DNA of 64,000 nucleotides from Paenibacillus odorifer (GTDB lineage Bacteria > Bacillota > Bacilli > Paenibacillales > Paenibacillaceae). The position numbers and the translations under genes are program-made. Each line of letters opens with the position of its first letter. Position 1 is the stretch's first letter. This document shows, piece after piece, positions 34,565-44,401 of the stretch. The stretch spans positions 1,302,001-1,366,000 of the forward strand of contig NZ_CP009428.1 of the NCBI RefSeq assembly GCF_000758725.1, written 5' to 3'. A model generated the notes under the pieces. It was given only the letters and a program-made list of their open reading frames with translations, made no database searches and was not told the DNA's origin.

Positions 34565-35146
34565 GTGGCTGACTCCAAGGATCCAATCCTGCTTGATTTT
34601 CCCGAGAGTTTTGAAACAGAGAGGCTGCTCATTCGTGCCCCTTTATGGGCAGATGGAGTTAGCATGAATGAGGCTATCCGTGAAAGTATAGATGAATTGA
34701 GACCTTGGATGGCTTTTGCTCAAGTAATACCCACATTAGAAGAATCAGAGAAAGTTACTAGAGAAGGCAGACTGGAGTTTCTAAAAAGGGATAAGCTACA
34801 TATGCGTATTTTTAGAAGGGATACGGAGGGTTTTATCGGCTGCATTAGCCTGCATCATCTAAACTGGGAACTCCGCAATTTTGAGATTGGTTATTGGATC
34901 CGGAGCGCCTGTGCAGGCAAAGGATATATGACAGAAGCCGTAAATGGAATCACCAATTTTGCCATACGGGAATTAGGGGCGAATCGTCTCGAAATCTTTT
35001 GTAGTGCACGAAATATCAAAAGTGCCGCGGTAGCCGAACGTGCGGGTTTTACACTGGAGGGGATCCTGCGCAGTACGAGTCTTGGGCATGATGGGGAATG
35101 GCATGACAGTAAGGTGTTCGCTAAGGTTAGAGGTATAGAATTTTAA
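34565..35146 (+). CDS. GNAT family N-acetyltransferase, RimJ/RimL-like
   Basis: 193 residues. The opening FETERLLIRAPLWADGVSMNEAI is the classic RimJ/RimL start. The acetyl-CoA-binding region is IRSACAGKGYMTEAVNGIT (Q/RxxGxG/A as AGKGY), followed by NRLEIFCSARNIKSAAVAERAGF. These enzymes acetylate N-termini of ribosomal proteins or small amines; the substrate here is unknown. GTG start with AGGAGG about eight bases upstream. The ABC exporter gene starts 17 bases after its stop. Confidence 0.88.
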   Translation: MADSKDPILLDFPESFETERLLIRAPLWADGVSMNEAIRESIDELRPWMAFAQVIPTLEESEKVTREGRLEFLKRDKLHMRIFRRDTEGFIGCISLHHLNWELRNFEIGYWIRSACAGKGYMTEAVNGITNFAIRELGANRLEIFCSARNIKSAAVAERAGFTLEGILRSTSLGHDGEWHDSKVFAKVRGIEF

Positions 35147-35163
35147 GTGAGAGGGCTGGTTCT

Positions 35164-36948
35164 TTGAAGCAGAAAGGCGTATTTTCAAGATTAAGTACAT
35201 ATATGTTAAGGCACAAGCTCTTATATACGATTTTATTATTTACGACTTTATTTGGGATTGTTCTGGATTTAACGATTGCTTGGCTGCTCTCAGTAATTAC
35301 GGATGCTGCGGTTAGACTCGATGTGAAAGCTTTTAAAGGGCTGGTTATTTTCGGATTAATCTACTTATTAGTGAGTGCAATTAACGGTTTTATCGATCGA
35401 TATTTCAAAAATAAAATCTCTGCCAAGATCAGAAATGAGCTGCGGTTGGATATGATGCGGCATGCCTTAGCTCTTCCTCAGTCTTATTTTGACCGTAATC
35501 ATTCTGGGGATTTATTGTCCCGCTTTACTAATGATAATCAATCTGTTGGTAATGCTGCAGGCGAGGTAATGATTGATCTAATCCGTAACCCTTTACTAGC
35601 CCTCGCGGCTTTTGGTTATTTGCTCTATATTAACTGGTTACTGGCATTGATCTGTTTTGCAATGGGGCCTTTGATGTTCCTTACGGGAAAAATCTTCGGT
35701 TCAGCGATGCGTGAGAACAGTGTGAAGATTCAGACTAATATGAGCAAGATTACTTCCTTTTTACATGACATTCTAGGCAGTAGTATGGTGTTTAAATCCT
35801 TTAGCATTGAACGCAGACTAATGAAGCAATATCAGGAGCATAGTGAGAATATTACTTCTGAAGAATTAAAACGGGGAAGAATTGAGGGAGCTACTGGCTC
35901 ATTCTCCTCTTTTTTGGGAAACTTTACGTTTCTTCTGGCGCTGGTCGTGGCTGGTTATTTTGTGGCAAAAGGATCACTTGAGGTCGGTGCGATGATTGCT
36001 TTCATCCAGCTCATGAATTATTTAGTGATGCCGTTCTCGTCATTGCCGGGACTGATCAATTCGATGCAGCAATCACTTGGGGCGGCGGGACGGATCTTTG
36101 AGGTGTTGGATAGCCCGGTGGAGGTTGAGACCCTTCCAGAAGTGGAGACAAAGCAACCAGAATTTGAGAGTATGGTTATGTCGTCGATCTCTTTCTCGTA
36201 TCCGGGAGCAGAGAGACAAAGTATAAACAAGATCAGCTTAGAGCTTCAAAAAGGAACACAGATGGCGGTTGTGGGACCGAGTGGTGGAGGTAAATCTACG
36301 CTTTTCAAACTATTGCTGGGATTGTATGAACCCGATGAAGGCGAAGTAATAATCAATGGGCAGCGGATCAACGAGATGAGTCTGGCTAAGCTTAGAAGTT
36401 ATTTTTCCTATGTGCCGCAAGAGGCAGGTCTTTATACGGGAAGCATTCGTGATAATATCCGGAATGGAAATCCAGAGGCGGATGAGCAAGAAATTCTGGA
36501 AGCTTTGCGAAAAGCGAATGCCTATGATTTTGTAATGGAATTGCCTGAGGGACTGGATACTGATATTGGTGAGGAAGGCTCACGACTGTCCGGGGGACAA
36601 CGTCAGCGGCTTTCCATTGCAAGAGCAATTCTGAGAAACGCTCCTATTCTGCTGTTGGATGAAGCTACTGCTGCACTTGACAATGAATCAGAAAAACTGG
36701 TGCAGCAGGCCATTCGTAAACTAATGGGAGACAAAACTACACTCGTTATCGCGCACCGTTTATCTACGATTCAGAACGCTGATATCATTCTCGTGATGGA
36801 GAATGGTGAAATTGTGGAGAGTGGAACGCATGATGTACTGCTTGCTGCTGAAGGAAGATATAATGATTTGTATTATTCTCAGCTAGAGCAGGAAGAAGAG
36901 AGTGGAATGGGACCCGAGAAAGTGGAATTAGCTTCTACAGGTGTTTGA
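35164..36948 (+). CDS. ABC exporter, fused permease and ATPase (BmrA/MsbA-like)
   Basis: 594 residues, a half-transporter expected to work as a homodimer in the membrane. Six spans occupy about 1-310. The nucleotide-binding domain (about 335-575) has Walker A GPSGGGKST (about 372-380), Q-loop YVPQEAGLYTGSIRDNI, signature LSGGQRQRLSIARAIL, Walker B LLLDEATAALD and H-loop IAHRLSTIQNAD. Substrates may be drugs, lipids or peptides. TTG start, with GAGAGGG upstream, 17 bases after the acetyltransferase gene, so likely co-transcribed. A strong terminator follows. Confidence 0.92.
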   Translation: MKQKGVFSRLSTYMLRHKLLYTILLFTTLFGIVLDLTIAWLLSVITDAAVRLDVKAFKGLVIFGLIYLLVSAINGFIDRYFKNKISAKIRNELRLDMMRHALALPQSYFDRNHSGDLLSRFTNDNQSVGNAAGEVMIDLIRNPLLALAAFGYLLYINWLLALICFAMGPLMFLTGKIFGSAMRENSVKIQTNMSKITSFLHDILGSSMVFKSFSIERRLMKQYQEHSENITSEELKRGRIEGATGSFSSFLGNFTFLLALVVAGYFVAKGSLEVGAMIAFIQLMNYLVMPFSSLPGLINSMQQSLGAAGRIFEVLDSPVEVETLPEVETKQPEFESMVMSSISFSYPGAERQSINKISLELQKGTQMAVVGPSGGGKSTLFKLLLGLYEPDEGEVIINGQRINEMSLAKLRSYFSYVPQEAGLYTGSIRDNIRNGNPEADEQEILEALRKANAYDFVMELPEGLDTDIGEEGSRLSGGQRQRLSIARAILRNAPILLLDEATAALDNESEKLVQQAIRKLMGDKTTLVIAHRLSTIQNADIILVMENGEIVESGTHDVLLAAEGRYNDLYYSQLEQEEESGMGPEKVELASTGV

Positions 36949-36960
36949 GTGTTGGAATAA

Positions 36961-37010
36961 AAAAGGGTGCAGCAACGTCATAAAATATGGCGTTGCTGCA
37001 CCCTTTTGCT
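36961..37010. terminator. Bidirectional terminator between convergent genes
   Basis: A 17-base-pair perfect stem (36961-36977 with 36991-37007) flanked by A- and T-runs. Confidence 0.9.
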
Positions 37011-37019
37011 TAAGGAAGT

Positions 37020-37823
37020 TTAGTTCACTTTATTAAGAATGAATTTATCAATCGCATATTTCACGCCATCGTCATTGTTGCTTAAGGTCACAAAATCAGC
37101 AATTTCTTTCAGAGCAGGAATAGCATTCTCCATAGCGACGCCAAGTCCGGCAGCTTCCAGCATCTCATGGTCGTTCCAAGAATCACCTACAGCGATAGTC
37201 TCGGAAAGCTCACAGCCGTAATGTTTGGCTAGGAATTCAAGTGCAATGCCCTTGGTTCCTTCATGATGCATGATTTCCAGGAAGTGTGGTTTGGATTTGG
37301 TAATATGCACGGAATCACCAAGCAATTCATGCAGGATTGGAGCCAGTTCATCCAAGAAATCAGGATCATCGATAATTAGCATTTTTGGTGTTTTTTGCGG
37401 GACAAGCTTTTCCCAGTCAGGCTCAATAAAATATTGCGTTTTATTCAAGTCCGTATAGTCTTTGATCTTTTGGTTGTCTTCACGGGCATATAGCTTGTCG
37501 TCAATGTAAGTTTGCAGATGCAGATTATGCTCCACGCAGTAAGTGAACAGCTTGCGGACTGCATCTTGCGGGACGTAACGCTCATACAGTACTTTTTCAT
37601 CGAGCAAGTTCTTAACGAGTGCACCCTGGTAAGTAATGATAGGTACGTTTAGTCCAGTTTGACGGGCAATGGCTTGAGCGGAAGCGTAAGCACGGCCTGT
37701 AGCAAGGGTTACAACAACACCTGCGGCAACAGCCTCTTCAAGCGCAGTTTGGGTAGCGGGTGTTACTTCCTTGTCATCATTAATCAGAGTGTCATCAATA
37801 TCAATCGCGATCAATTTGTACAT
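37020..37823 (-). CDS. Cof-type HAD-IIB phosphatase
   Basis: 267 residues, HAD superfamily with C2B cap. Motif I is DIDDT (nucleophile D8, acid D10), motif II is in VVTLATGRAYASA, the lysine of motif III lies in EGTKGIALEFLAKHYG, and motif IV is AVGDSWNDHEMLEAAG. These enzymes dephosphorylate sugar phosphates, flavin nucleotides or PLP; the specific substrate cannot be inferred. ATG behind AGGAGAG. Upstream on the same strand is the EamA transporter, 12 bases away, so both may share a transcript. Confidence 0.92.
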   Translation of the reverse strand: MYKLIAIDIDDTLINDDKEVTPATQTALEEAVAAGVVVTLATGRAYASAQAIARQTGLNVPIITYQGALVKNLLDEKVLYERYVPQDAVRKLFTYCVEHNLHLQTYIDDKLYAREDNQKIKDYTDLNKTQYFIEPDWEKLVPQKTPKMLIIDDPDFLDELAPILHELLGDSVHITKSKPHFLEIMHHEGTKGIALEFLAKHYGCELSETIAVGDSWNDHEMLEAAGLGVAMENAIPALKEIADFVTLSNNDDGVKYAIDKFILNKVN

Positions 37824-37835
37824 TTGTCTCTCTCC

Positions 37836-38783
37836 TTATCTCTTTCTAAATAGATGTAATTTGGAAAAATAACTCTTCTTATGTTGATTCTGACCCGGTT
37901 CCGGGCTCAGCTCTGCCATAAGCATAGCCCCCAGAATACAACCACAACCGAGCAGAGCGGACAACCCGAGTGTTTCCCCGCCAAAGGCTAAACCCGTCAG
38001 AACGGCAAATACCGGTTCTGTGGCATAAATAATGGCTACCCGTGATGGGGTAGTATATTTCTGACAGGCGGTTTGAATCCAGAAGGCAAAAGCGCTGGTT
38101 GGCCCGATGGAGATCAGCAGAGCCCAAAGCACATCTGGGTCCTTAATCAGCTCCCCGCTGTGGGCGAGCGGTGTTGCCCCTTCAAAAATAAGCGAGGCAG
38201 CAATACTGAACAGCCCAACGAAAGCAAGCTGCAGAGTAGCTAGCGGCAACGCCGGATAATGAGGTGCATAAACGCCAGTATAGGCTACCTGTAACGCAAA
38301 AGCTATGGCACACAGAAGAATCAAGGCATCGCCTTTATTCAAGGATAATGCAGAGCCCGTGAAGGTCAACAGATAAAGCCCGATTGCGGCGAGTGCCGCA
38401 CTGAACCAAGTGTATCGTGAAATCGCATGCTTCAATAAGGCTAGAGACAGAAAGGGTACTAGGACAACTGATAGCCCGGTAATAAAGCCGGTATTAGAGG
38501 TTGTTGTATATAGAAGTCCCATAGTCTGAAAGCCATAGCCCATAAACAAAAAAAGGCCAAGCAGCAGAGAATCGCGTACCATGCGGAAACTTAGCTGTTT
38601 CCAATCCTTGCGGTAAAAAATAACTGTGATTAGAGCCAGCAACAGGGCAGCGCCCATAAAGCGGATGCTATTAAACGCGAGCGGTGGCAGCACCTTGACA
38701 GCATTTTGTACAATCAGAAAGGTACATCCCCACATCATCGCCACTAATAGCAGGCTAAAATCGGCTATACGGGAACGCTTCAC
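37836..38783 (-). CDS. DMT superfamily transporter, EamA type
   Basis: 315 residues with ten predicted membrane segments forming two EamA repeats. Typical pieces are MMWGCTFLIVQNAV in the first span, NTGFITGLSVVLVPFLSLALL, and ATEPVFAVLTGLAFGGETL in the ninth. Such proteins export amino acids or other metabolites; the substrate is unknown. GTG start with AGGATG nine bases upstream. A short basic C-terminal tail follows the last span. Confidence 0.9.
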   Translation of the reverse strand: MKRSRIADFSLLLVAMMWGCTFLIVQNAVKVLPPLAFNSIRFMGAALLLALITVIFYRKDWKQLSFRMVRDSLLLGLFLFMGYGFQTMGLLYTTTSNTGFITGLSVVLVPFLSLALLKHAISRYTWFSAALAAIGLYLLTFTGSALSLNKGDALILLCAIAFALQVAYTGVYAPHYPALPLATLQLAFVGLFSIAASLIFEGATPLAHSGELIKDPDVLWALLISIGPTSAFAFWIQTACQKYTTPSRVAIIYATEPVFAVLTGLAFGGETLGLSALLGCGCILGAMLMAELSPEPGQNQHKKSYFSKLHLFRKR

Positions 38784-39011
38784 TACTTAGGTCATCCTTT
38801 CTTCAGCAGCTGTCGCCTCTATGTAGACGACAAGGTCAAGTTGTCCAAATTGTATCGTATATTCATGGAGAGGACAAGATAGAAATCGCGTAAAGGCTTA
38901 TATACTAAGCGATTTCAGCGTTTTATGTAGACAAAAAATCCGGGTCTTGATATACTTCGATAACCGCACATTTGTTCTTGTTTTTGCATCTTAGAAAGGA
39001 GCGGTTTCACT

Positions 39012-39725
39012 ATGATGGGCAGATCCCATTTAATTATCAGCACCGGGGTTACCCTATCTGTTATGAGTTTGATGGCCCATGAGATTACAATCCCGGTTAT
39101 TGCCGTCGCGGCATTAAGTTCGCTCCTGCCAGACATTGATGAACCGAATTCGTTACTGGTACGCAAGGCGATTCCTGACTTTCTGCTCAGGATACTACAG
39201 GTTGCTTTGATAGGAGCAGCGATTTATCTTTATTTTGCAGGAATCGTTGAAAGCCCTTGGAATATTGTACTGGCCCTACTTGTGGGGAGTGTAACTTTCC
39301 TGCCGGGAAGAAAGCTGCGGCATCTGGTGATGGTACTAATCGCTACTGCGGTATTTGCATACGGAGGGGCGTATGATCCTTGGAACTACATAGTAGCTTG
39401 TATACTCGTAGTTACATCACTTGTCCCGCATCGTGGATTGACTCATACCTTATATGCTGTTGCAGGCTGGAGCACTTTATTGTATTTTGCTTCATCGGGT
39501 ATACAGGATGGTGGCAGTCTATGGATAGCAGGCGGCATGTCTTATGCGCTTCATCTATTGGCCGACTCTCTCACCCAAAGGGGAATTACGCCCCTGCCGC
39601 CCATTCCATTTAAGCTGCGTCTAAAGCTAATGAGTACAGGCACGAAAAAAGGTGGAGCTGTAGAGAATGTTTTTATCCTGCTCACACTCGCCCTAGTTGT
39701 ATATGTATTTATACTTTCTCCTTGA
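39012..39725 (+). CDS. YdjM-type membrane-bound metal-dependent hydrolase
   Basis: 237 residues with several membrane segments. The family hallmarks are the histidine/aspartate motifs: GRSHLIIS near the start, LPDIDEPNS (about 40-48), VPHRGLTHTLYA (about 139-150) and ALHLLADSLTQRGITPL (about 178-194). These match the DUF457/YdjM family, LexA-linked in Enterobacteria, with unknown function here. ATG behind AAAGGAG. It stands alone upstream of the two-component genes. Confidence 0.85.
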   Translation: MMGRSHLIISTGVTLSVMSLMAHEITIPVIAVAALSSLLPDIDEPNSLLVRKAIPDFLLRILQVALIGAAIYLYFAGIVESPWNIVLALLVGSVTFLPGRKLRHLVMVLIATAVFAYGGAYDPWNYIVACILVVTSLVPHRGLTHTLYAVAGWSTLLYFASSGIQDGGSLWIAGGMSYALHLLADSLTQRGITPLPPIPFKLRLKLMSTGTKKGGAVENVFILLTLALVVYVFILSP

Positions 39726-39784
39726 GATTTACGGATATGAAGCACATAATGAATTACCGCTAGAACACACAGGAGGCGGCTGTT

Positions 39785-41596
39785 ATGCGGGGGGATTCCT
39801 TAGTGAAGTGGTTTGGAAGATTGCAGATTCGTAATAAAATAATCCTTATTTTTATACCGTTGATCATTTTTCCATTGCTTGCTTTAGGCTTGCTCTCAGG
39901 GCAGATGTTCAGCCGTTCGATGATCGAAAAGGCTAAGTACAATTTTAAAGATGAATCCAAGCTCATCATGCAGCAAATAGATACGATTGTAAAAAATACG
40001 GAGAGCAGTGCCAACATTATAACTACCGACATCCATCGGATGTATGCTGAACGTCCGTTGTTATCCTCGACAGTGGAGCAGACGCGGTTTCGCAATTTAA
40101 TGCAGAGCCAGCTTTCTATCGATCTGATTATTTTTCCGGATGTCGATTCTGCTGTATTTGTGGATACGGAAGGCCAGATTTATTCCTCTTACGCCTACGG
40201 TAATCCTAACGAGCAGAAGGTATTTACCAGCGATATGCTGGAGAAGGCTAAAGAAAAAGGCAGCTACGGTGTCAACCGTTGGCTTCCCATGGAACAGAGA
40301 GATTATCTGGTTAGTGATCCGGCAGTTCCGGTGCTCACACTAAGTAAAGTCGTGTACAATCTTAAAACGGGCAACCTAATAGGTACATTATTTGTGAACG
40401 TAAAAGAAGATGCTCTCTCTGCTTTTCTGGAAACCGCTAGAGAAACCTCTTCGGACAAGAAATATTTTATAGTAGACGGAACGCAAAGGACCGTGTCCAC
40501 CCCTGATAAATCAAAGCTTCTACTGAAGCCTGAGGACAGACTGAACGGCAGTCTTAGGAAGACGGGAAGCTCTGTCTCGGAAATTATCGGCAAGGGGAGC
40601 GGGCGAGAGCTGGTCACTGTGACGTATTATGATAAGCTGAATTGGAAGCTTGTGAATACGATTTCGCTGCAGAAGTTAACTGCGGATATTCACCGTAATA
40701 TAACGTTAACTATATTCGTGGGAATAGGATGCCTGTTACTGTCTCTGCTGCTTGCAGGAAAGCTGTCACAGATTATCGTAAATCCGCTTCTTCAGGTGAC
40801 GAAGGCGATGCGTAAAGTAAGGGAAGGCGATCTGAATGTCACCTCACCAGTGACTACAGAGGATGAGACTGGGCTGATCTCCACCGTATTCAATTCCATG
40901 GTTGGTCGTATTCAGGAGCTGATGCGGACGATTACGAACGAACAAGTCCGGAAACGTGAATATGAACTAGCTCTGATTCATGCCCAGATTAAACCCCATT
41001 TTCTGTATAACACACTGGATACGATTTATGTACTCAACGATTTGGAGCTTAATGAAGCAGCTCGGGATACGACCAAGGCACTGGCAGACTTCTATCGGGT
41101 TGTTCTTAGCAAAGGGAACGAGGTTATTCCACTGTCCGAGGAAGTATCAAATGCAGCTGATTATTTGGCTATTATGCAGGTTCGCAACCCCGACGTATTA
41201 CGTTACGAGATTAATATCCCGAAATCTCTCGAAGGAGTCAAGGTACCCAAATTGTCCCTGCAGCCGCTCATCGAGAATGCAATCTACCATGGATTAAAAA
41301 CAAAGGGAAGTCAGGGGCTAATCTCAATAGAGGCTTATACACACGGAAGAGAAGTTATCATTACCGTGGAGGATAACGGTGTTGGCATGTCAGGGGAGCA
41401 GGTGTCGCGGATTGTAGAATACCGCTCACGAGAAGGAAAACCGGCATCCATTGGCATTTACAGCGTTCATGAACGGATTAAGCTGTATTTTGGAGAACCA
41501 TATGGCCTATCGGTAGAAAGTAAACTGGGAAAAGGTACTGTTATGAAAATGACGATTCCCGGTACGGAAGCGCAGGGGGGCAGCGTAGATGTATAA
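39785..41596 (+). CDS. YesM-type sensor histidine kinase
   Basis: 603 residues, membrane sensor of the LytS/YesM group common in Paenibacillus sugar regulation. Spans occur at about 15-38 and about 300-322, enclosing an extracytoplasmic dCache-like sensor. A HAMP domain follows (about 322-374), then the phosphoacceptor helix with QIKPHFLYNTLDTI, phosphorylated at H405, and the ATPase domain with PLIENAIYHGL, EDNGVGM and SIGIYSVHERIKLYFG. ATG with AGGAGG at eight bases. The stop overlaps the regulator start by eight bases, consistent with co-expression as a cognate pair. Confidence 0.93.
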   Translation: MRGDSLVKWFGRLQIRNKIILIFIPLIIFPLLALGLLSGQMFSRSMIEKAKYNFKDESKLIMQQIDTIVKNTESSANIITTDIHRMYAERPLLSSTVEQTRFRNLMQSQLSIDLIIFPDVDSAVFVDTEGQIYSSYAYGNPNEQKVFTSDMLEKAKEKGSYGVNRWLPMEQRDYLVSDPAVPVLTLSKVVYNLKTGNLIGTLFVNVKEDALSAFLETARETSSDKKYFIVDGTQRTVSTPDKSKLLLKPEDRLNGSLRKTGSSVSEIIGKGSGRELVTVTYYDKLNWKLVNTISLQKLTADIHRNITLTIFVGIGCLLLSLLLAGKLSQIIVNPLLQVTKAMRKVREGDLNVTSPVTTEDETGLISTVFNSMVGRIQELMRTITNEQVRKREYELALIHAQIKPHFLYNTLDTIYVLNDLELNEAARDTTKALADFYRVVLSKGNEVIPLSEEVSNAADYLAIMQVRNPDVLRYEINIPKSLEGVKVPKLSLQPLIENAIYHGLKTKGSQGLISIEAYTHGREVIITVEDNGVGMSGEQVSRIVEYRSREGKPASIGIYSVHERIKLYFGEPYGLSVESKLGKGTVMKMTIPGTEAQGGSVDV

Positions 41597-42788
41597 AGTG
41601 ATGGTTGTAGATGACGAGCCGCTGTTTCGTTATTATATGCGGACCAAGCTGGATTGGAGTAAATATGATTTCAGTGTCTGTGGTGAGGCGTCAAATGGCA
41701 GAGAAGCGCTGGAAGAAGCGGAACGGACGAAACCAGATTTGGCTTTAGTGGACATTAGTATGCCCTATATGGACGGTATGGAGCTGGTTACCCGGTTACA
41801 GGCCAATGCTCCTGATATGCTTATTGTTTTTGTAACAGGGCACAATGAATTTGATTATGCGCAAAAAGCGATTCGGTTAGGTGTACAAGATTATTTATTG
41901 AAACCGTTTAACCAGCAAGAGTTTAACGAGATGATGATCAAGGTGAAGCAGCGCCTTCAGTCACATAAAATAGGTGCACGCAAAGCTGGGAAGCCGGAAA
42001 TAATTGCAGAAGGAACGGCTTCCAATAAGCTCTTTCCACTCCAAATGGACGAGCAGAATTCCTCTGAAGGGATAGAGGAGTTCTCCTTTCCATCCAAAGA
42101 AATCACTCATCTTGGAATTCAGGATGCCATGCTGATGGCGTTAAAGATGGGGGATGGCGATGCAGCGGCGAAGGACATAAGCAAATTAATTGAGATTCTA
42201 CGACGCCAGAGAGGGGGAGGCAGCTATTCCTTTACTCTATTAATGAGTATAGTATCCCTTTGCCTTGCCTATGCTGGAGAAAGAGGGATCAATCCGGAAA
42301 GTCTCTGGAAACCAGCAGGTTCACCGGAGCAGCGGCTACGGGAGATGGATAACTGGGATGAGACTGAAAGCTGGATAAAAGGCTTGTACAGTAAAGTCAT
42401 TGATCAAGGTCGTGAGCACCGCCCCTCTAAGTCGTACAATTTATTCATTGCCGCCAAAGAGTACATCCGGGAGCATTATTCCGATTGTGAGCTGACAGTT
42501 GACCAGGTGGCGAATGGCGTTTATGTAGATACCAGCTATTTACGGAAGGTTTTTCGAAAAGAAGGTGGAATCTCTGTACTTGATTTCATTACCTATACTC
42601 GTATGAAGCAGGCCAAGGAACTGCTTGCTGGAGGAAATGTGAGGCTGTCTGAAATCGCCGGTAAAGTTGGCTATAATGACCCGAATTATTTCAGTAAATG
42701 CTTTAAAAAACACTATGGCATGCCGCCGTCTGAATTTGAGCAGCTGGCTGCCCGTTCCCGCCATATTGGCGTTAATAATGAAATTTAA
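41589..42788 (+). CDS. YesN-type response regulator with AraC DNA-binding domain
   Basis: 399 residues. The receiver domain (1-120) has the acidic pair DD at 8-9, phospho-acceptor D55 in LVDISMPYMDG, and K near 104 in YLLKPF. A linker of about 165 residues follows, and the C-terminal AraC/XylS HTH (about 285-388) ends VGYNDPNYFSKCFKKHYGMPPSEF. Partner of the overlapping YesM-type kinase, it most likely activates the ABC transporter genes downstream in response to an extracellular sugar. This last step is inference from order. Confidence 0.93.
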   Translation: MYKVMVVDDEPLFRYYMRTKLDWSKYDFSVCGEASNGREALEEAERTKPDLALVDISMPYMDGMELVTRLQANAPDMLIVFVTGHNEFDYAQKAIRLGVQDYLLKPFNQQEFNEMMIKVKQRLQSHKIGARKAGKPEIIAEGTASNKLFPLQMDEQNSSEGIEEFSFPSKEITHLGIQDAMLMALKMGDGDAAAKDISKLIEILRRQRGGGSYSFTLLMSIVSLCLAYAGERGINPESLWKPAGSPEQRLREMDNWDETESWIKGLYSKVIDQGREHRPSKSYNLFIAAKEYIREHYSDCELTVDQVANGVYVDTSYLRKVFRKEGGISVLDFITYTRMKQAKELLAGGNVRLSEIAGKVGYNDPNYFSKCFKKHYGMPPSEFEQLAARSRHIGVNNEI

Positions 42789-42802
42789 TAAACATATTTG
42801 GT

Positions 42803-42834
42803 GGCGGCTCTCTGGTGAGGCCGCTTTCATTTTG
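42803..42834 (+). terminator. Probable terminator after the regulator
   Basis: GCGGC-CTC pairs with GAG-GCCGC around TGGT, followed by TTTCATTTT. Confidence 0.55.
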
Positions 42835-42977
42835 TCCTGTTTATTACCGATTGTGCCCGATATGGCTCTTTTTGGGTCTTCAAGGCTCAAATATAATAGA
42901 AACAGGACGATGAAAACGCTAACAAATAGCGGATTCAACTAGCTCCACTAAATAGAGCATCAGAAAGGGGATTCATT

Positions 42978-44309
42978 ATGAGCAACAAGCTATTCAGAAC
43001 ACTGGGGGTTGCAACCGTTTTATCCTTAGCTTTCTCACTTACAGCCTGTGGTGGTAACAATGCCGGAAACGGTGGTTCAACCTCTGAAGGTTCCAATACG
43101 ACCGCTGGGAATACCGATAAGAAAATTCAAATAAAAATTTATGCACAGCATTTTGACGAAGATACTTCAAAGCCATTTGATTATGCCGTAGAGGAATTAA
43201 AAAAGGAAATGCCGGAGGTGGAGATTGTACTGGATGAGGCTGTTCAAGATGGCTACCAGAAGCTGAAAACATATGCCGCGACTGGGAACATGCCGGATAT
43301 TTATGAAACAGACTGGCCTACGCTGCAAACCTTCGCCAAATCTAAAAATGTCGAGCTGCTTGATGAATACCAAGCCACCAAAGATTTCAAAGCGAATCTA
43401 AATACAGGGAATGAATCCCGTCTGATTGCCCCAGACGGTCATGTATATGCATTCCCATATACGGGAATTGAATTCCAAATGTTGTTTTACAACAAGGATA
43501 TCTTTAAAGAGGTAGGCATCGAGATGCCGATCAAGACGATCGATCAGCTGGCTGAAGCGGCTAAGAAGCTTTCTACAGCAGGGTATACACCGCTCTCAAT
43601 TTTCGCGAAGGAGAAATGGATCACTACTTCTTTTTATAGCGGACTTGTGACTCGTGAGGAGACGAAAGGGTTTGGCCCACTCGAAACGAAGGGAACGACA
43701 ACATTGCCTTCGCCTTATGTAACAGCAGCAGAACAAATGAAGAAGCTGGAAGAAGCAGGCTTGTTCGACGTCAATGCTACGAATACCAATTATGATCAAG
43801 CTTCATCTTTGTTCTACCAAGGAAAAGCTGGCATGTTCGTCAACGGTCAGTGGGAAATCTACAGCAGTGCTGAGAAGCTTGGGGATAAAGTGGATTGGAT
43901 GTACTGGCCAGCTAAGGACGAAGCGACTTATGAGAACAACAAAATGTACATTAACGGTGCAGGAGGTCCTGGTGGCTTTGCCGTTTCTCCAAGCAGCAAG
44001 AATGTAGAGACTGCAGTGAAAGTAGCTAGTTTCATCGCACAAAAATATAGCGAATACAAATATACACAGCTGGGTAGCCCGATCGTAGCGACTAAAGTGG
44101 ATAAAGAAATGACCGGTGAAGTGCCTGCCATGATGAAAAGAATCGCTGAAGAAGTGCTGCCAAACGTGAAGGGTTACGCCAATGCGGTAAGCAGTGTTCA
44201 AATTAAAAATGCACTGGACGACAATACACAAAATATGTTGATTGAAGGATTCTCGGCTAAGCAGTTCACGGATAACATGAACCGAGTGCTGAACAAAGAA
44301 AATAAATAA
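42978..44309 (+). CDS. Sugar ABC transporter substrate-binding lipoprotein
   Basis: 443 residues, family 1 extracellular solute-binding protein. The lipobox is LTAC with Cys24 after a hydrophobic signal, then an Asn/Gly/Ser-rich linker. The mature domain shows carbohydrate-binding features such as YDQASSLFYQGKAGMFVNGQWEIY and the GxGGPGGFAVSPSS loop. It is regulated presumably by the upstream YesM/YesN pair. A TATAAT at 42893 is a plausible -10, but no good -35 lies at the right distance. AAAGGGG ribosome site upstream. Confidence 0.9.
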   Translation: MSNKLFRTLGVATVLSLAFSLTACGGNNAGNGGSTSEGSNTTAGNTDKKIQIKIYAQHFDEDTSKPFDYAVEELKKEMPEVEIVLDEAVQDGYQKLKTYAATGNMPDIYETDWPTLQTFAKSKNVELLDEYQATKDFKANLNTGNESRLIAPDGHVYAFPYTGIEFQMLFYNKDIFKEVGIEMPIKTIDQLAEAAKKLSTAGYTPLSIFAKEKWITTSFYSGLVTREETKGFGPLETKGTTTLPSPYVTAAEQMKKLEEAGLFDVNATNTNYDQASSLFYQGKAGMFVNGQWEIYSSAEKLGDKVDWMYWPAKDEATYENNKMYINGAGGPGGFAVSPSSKNVETAVKVASFIAQKYSEYKYTQLGSPIVATKVDKEMTGEVPAMMKRIAEEVLPNVKGYANAVSSVQIKNALDDNTQNMLIEGFSAKQFTDNMNRVLNKENK

Positions 44310-44348
44310 TTAGAGAAATAAAATAAATAAAAATTGGTCCATGCCCTG

Positions 44349-44386
44349 CCGCTCACCCGGATCGAGCCCTTATATCGGGTGAGCGG
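44349..44386 (+). promoter_or_regulatory. Hairpin between binding-protein and permease genes
   Basis: CCGCTCACCCG (44349-44359) pairs perfectly with CGGGTGAGCGG (44376-44386), with no T-run. Such stems often stabilise the upstream mRNA so that the binding protein is made in excess. Confidence 0.65.
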
Positions 44387-44401
44387 CTTGGCAAGGAAGG
44401 A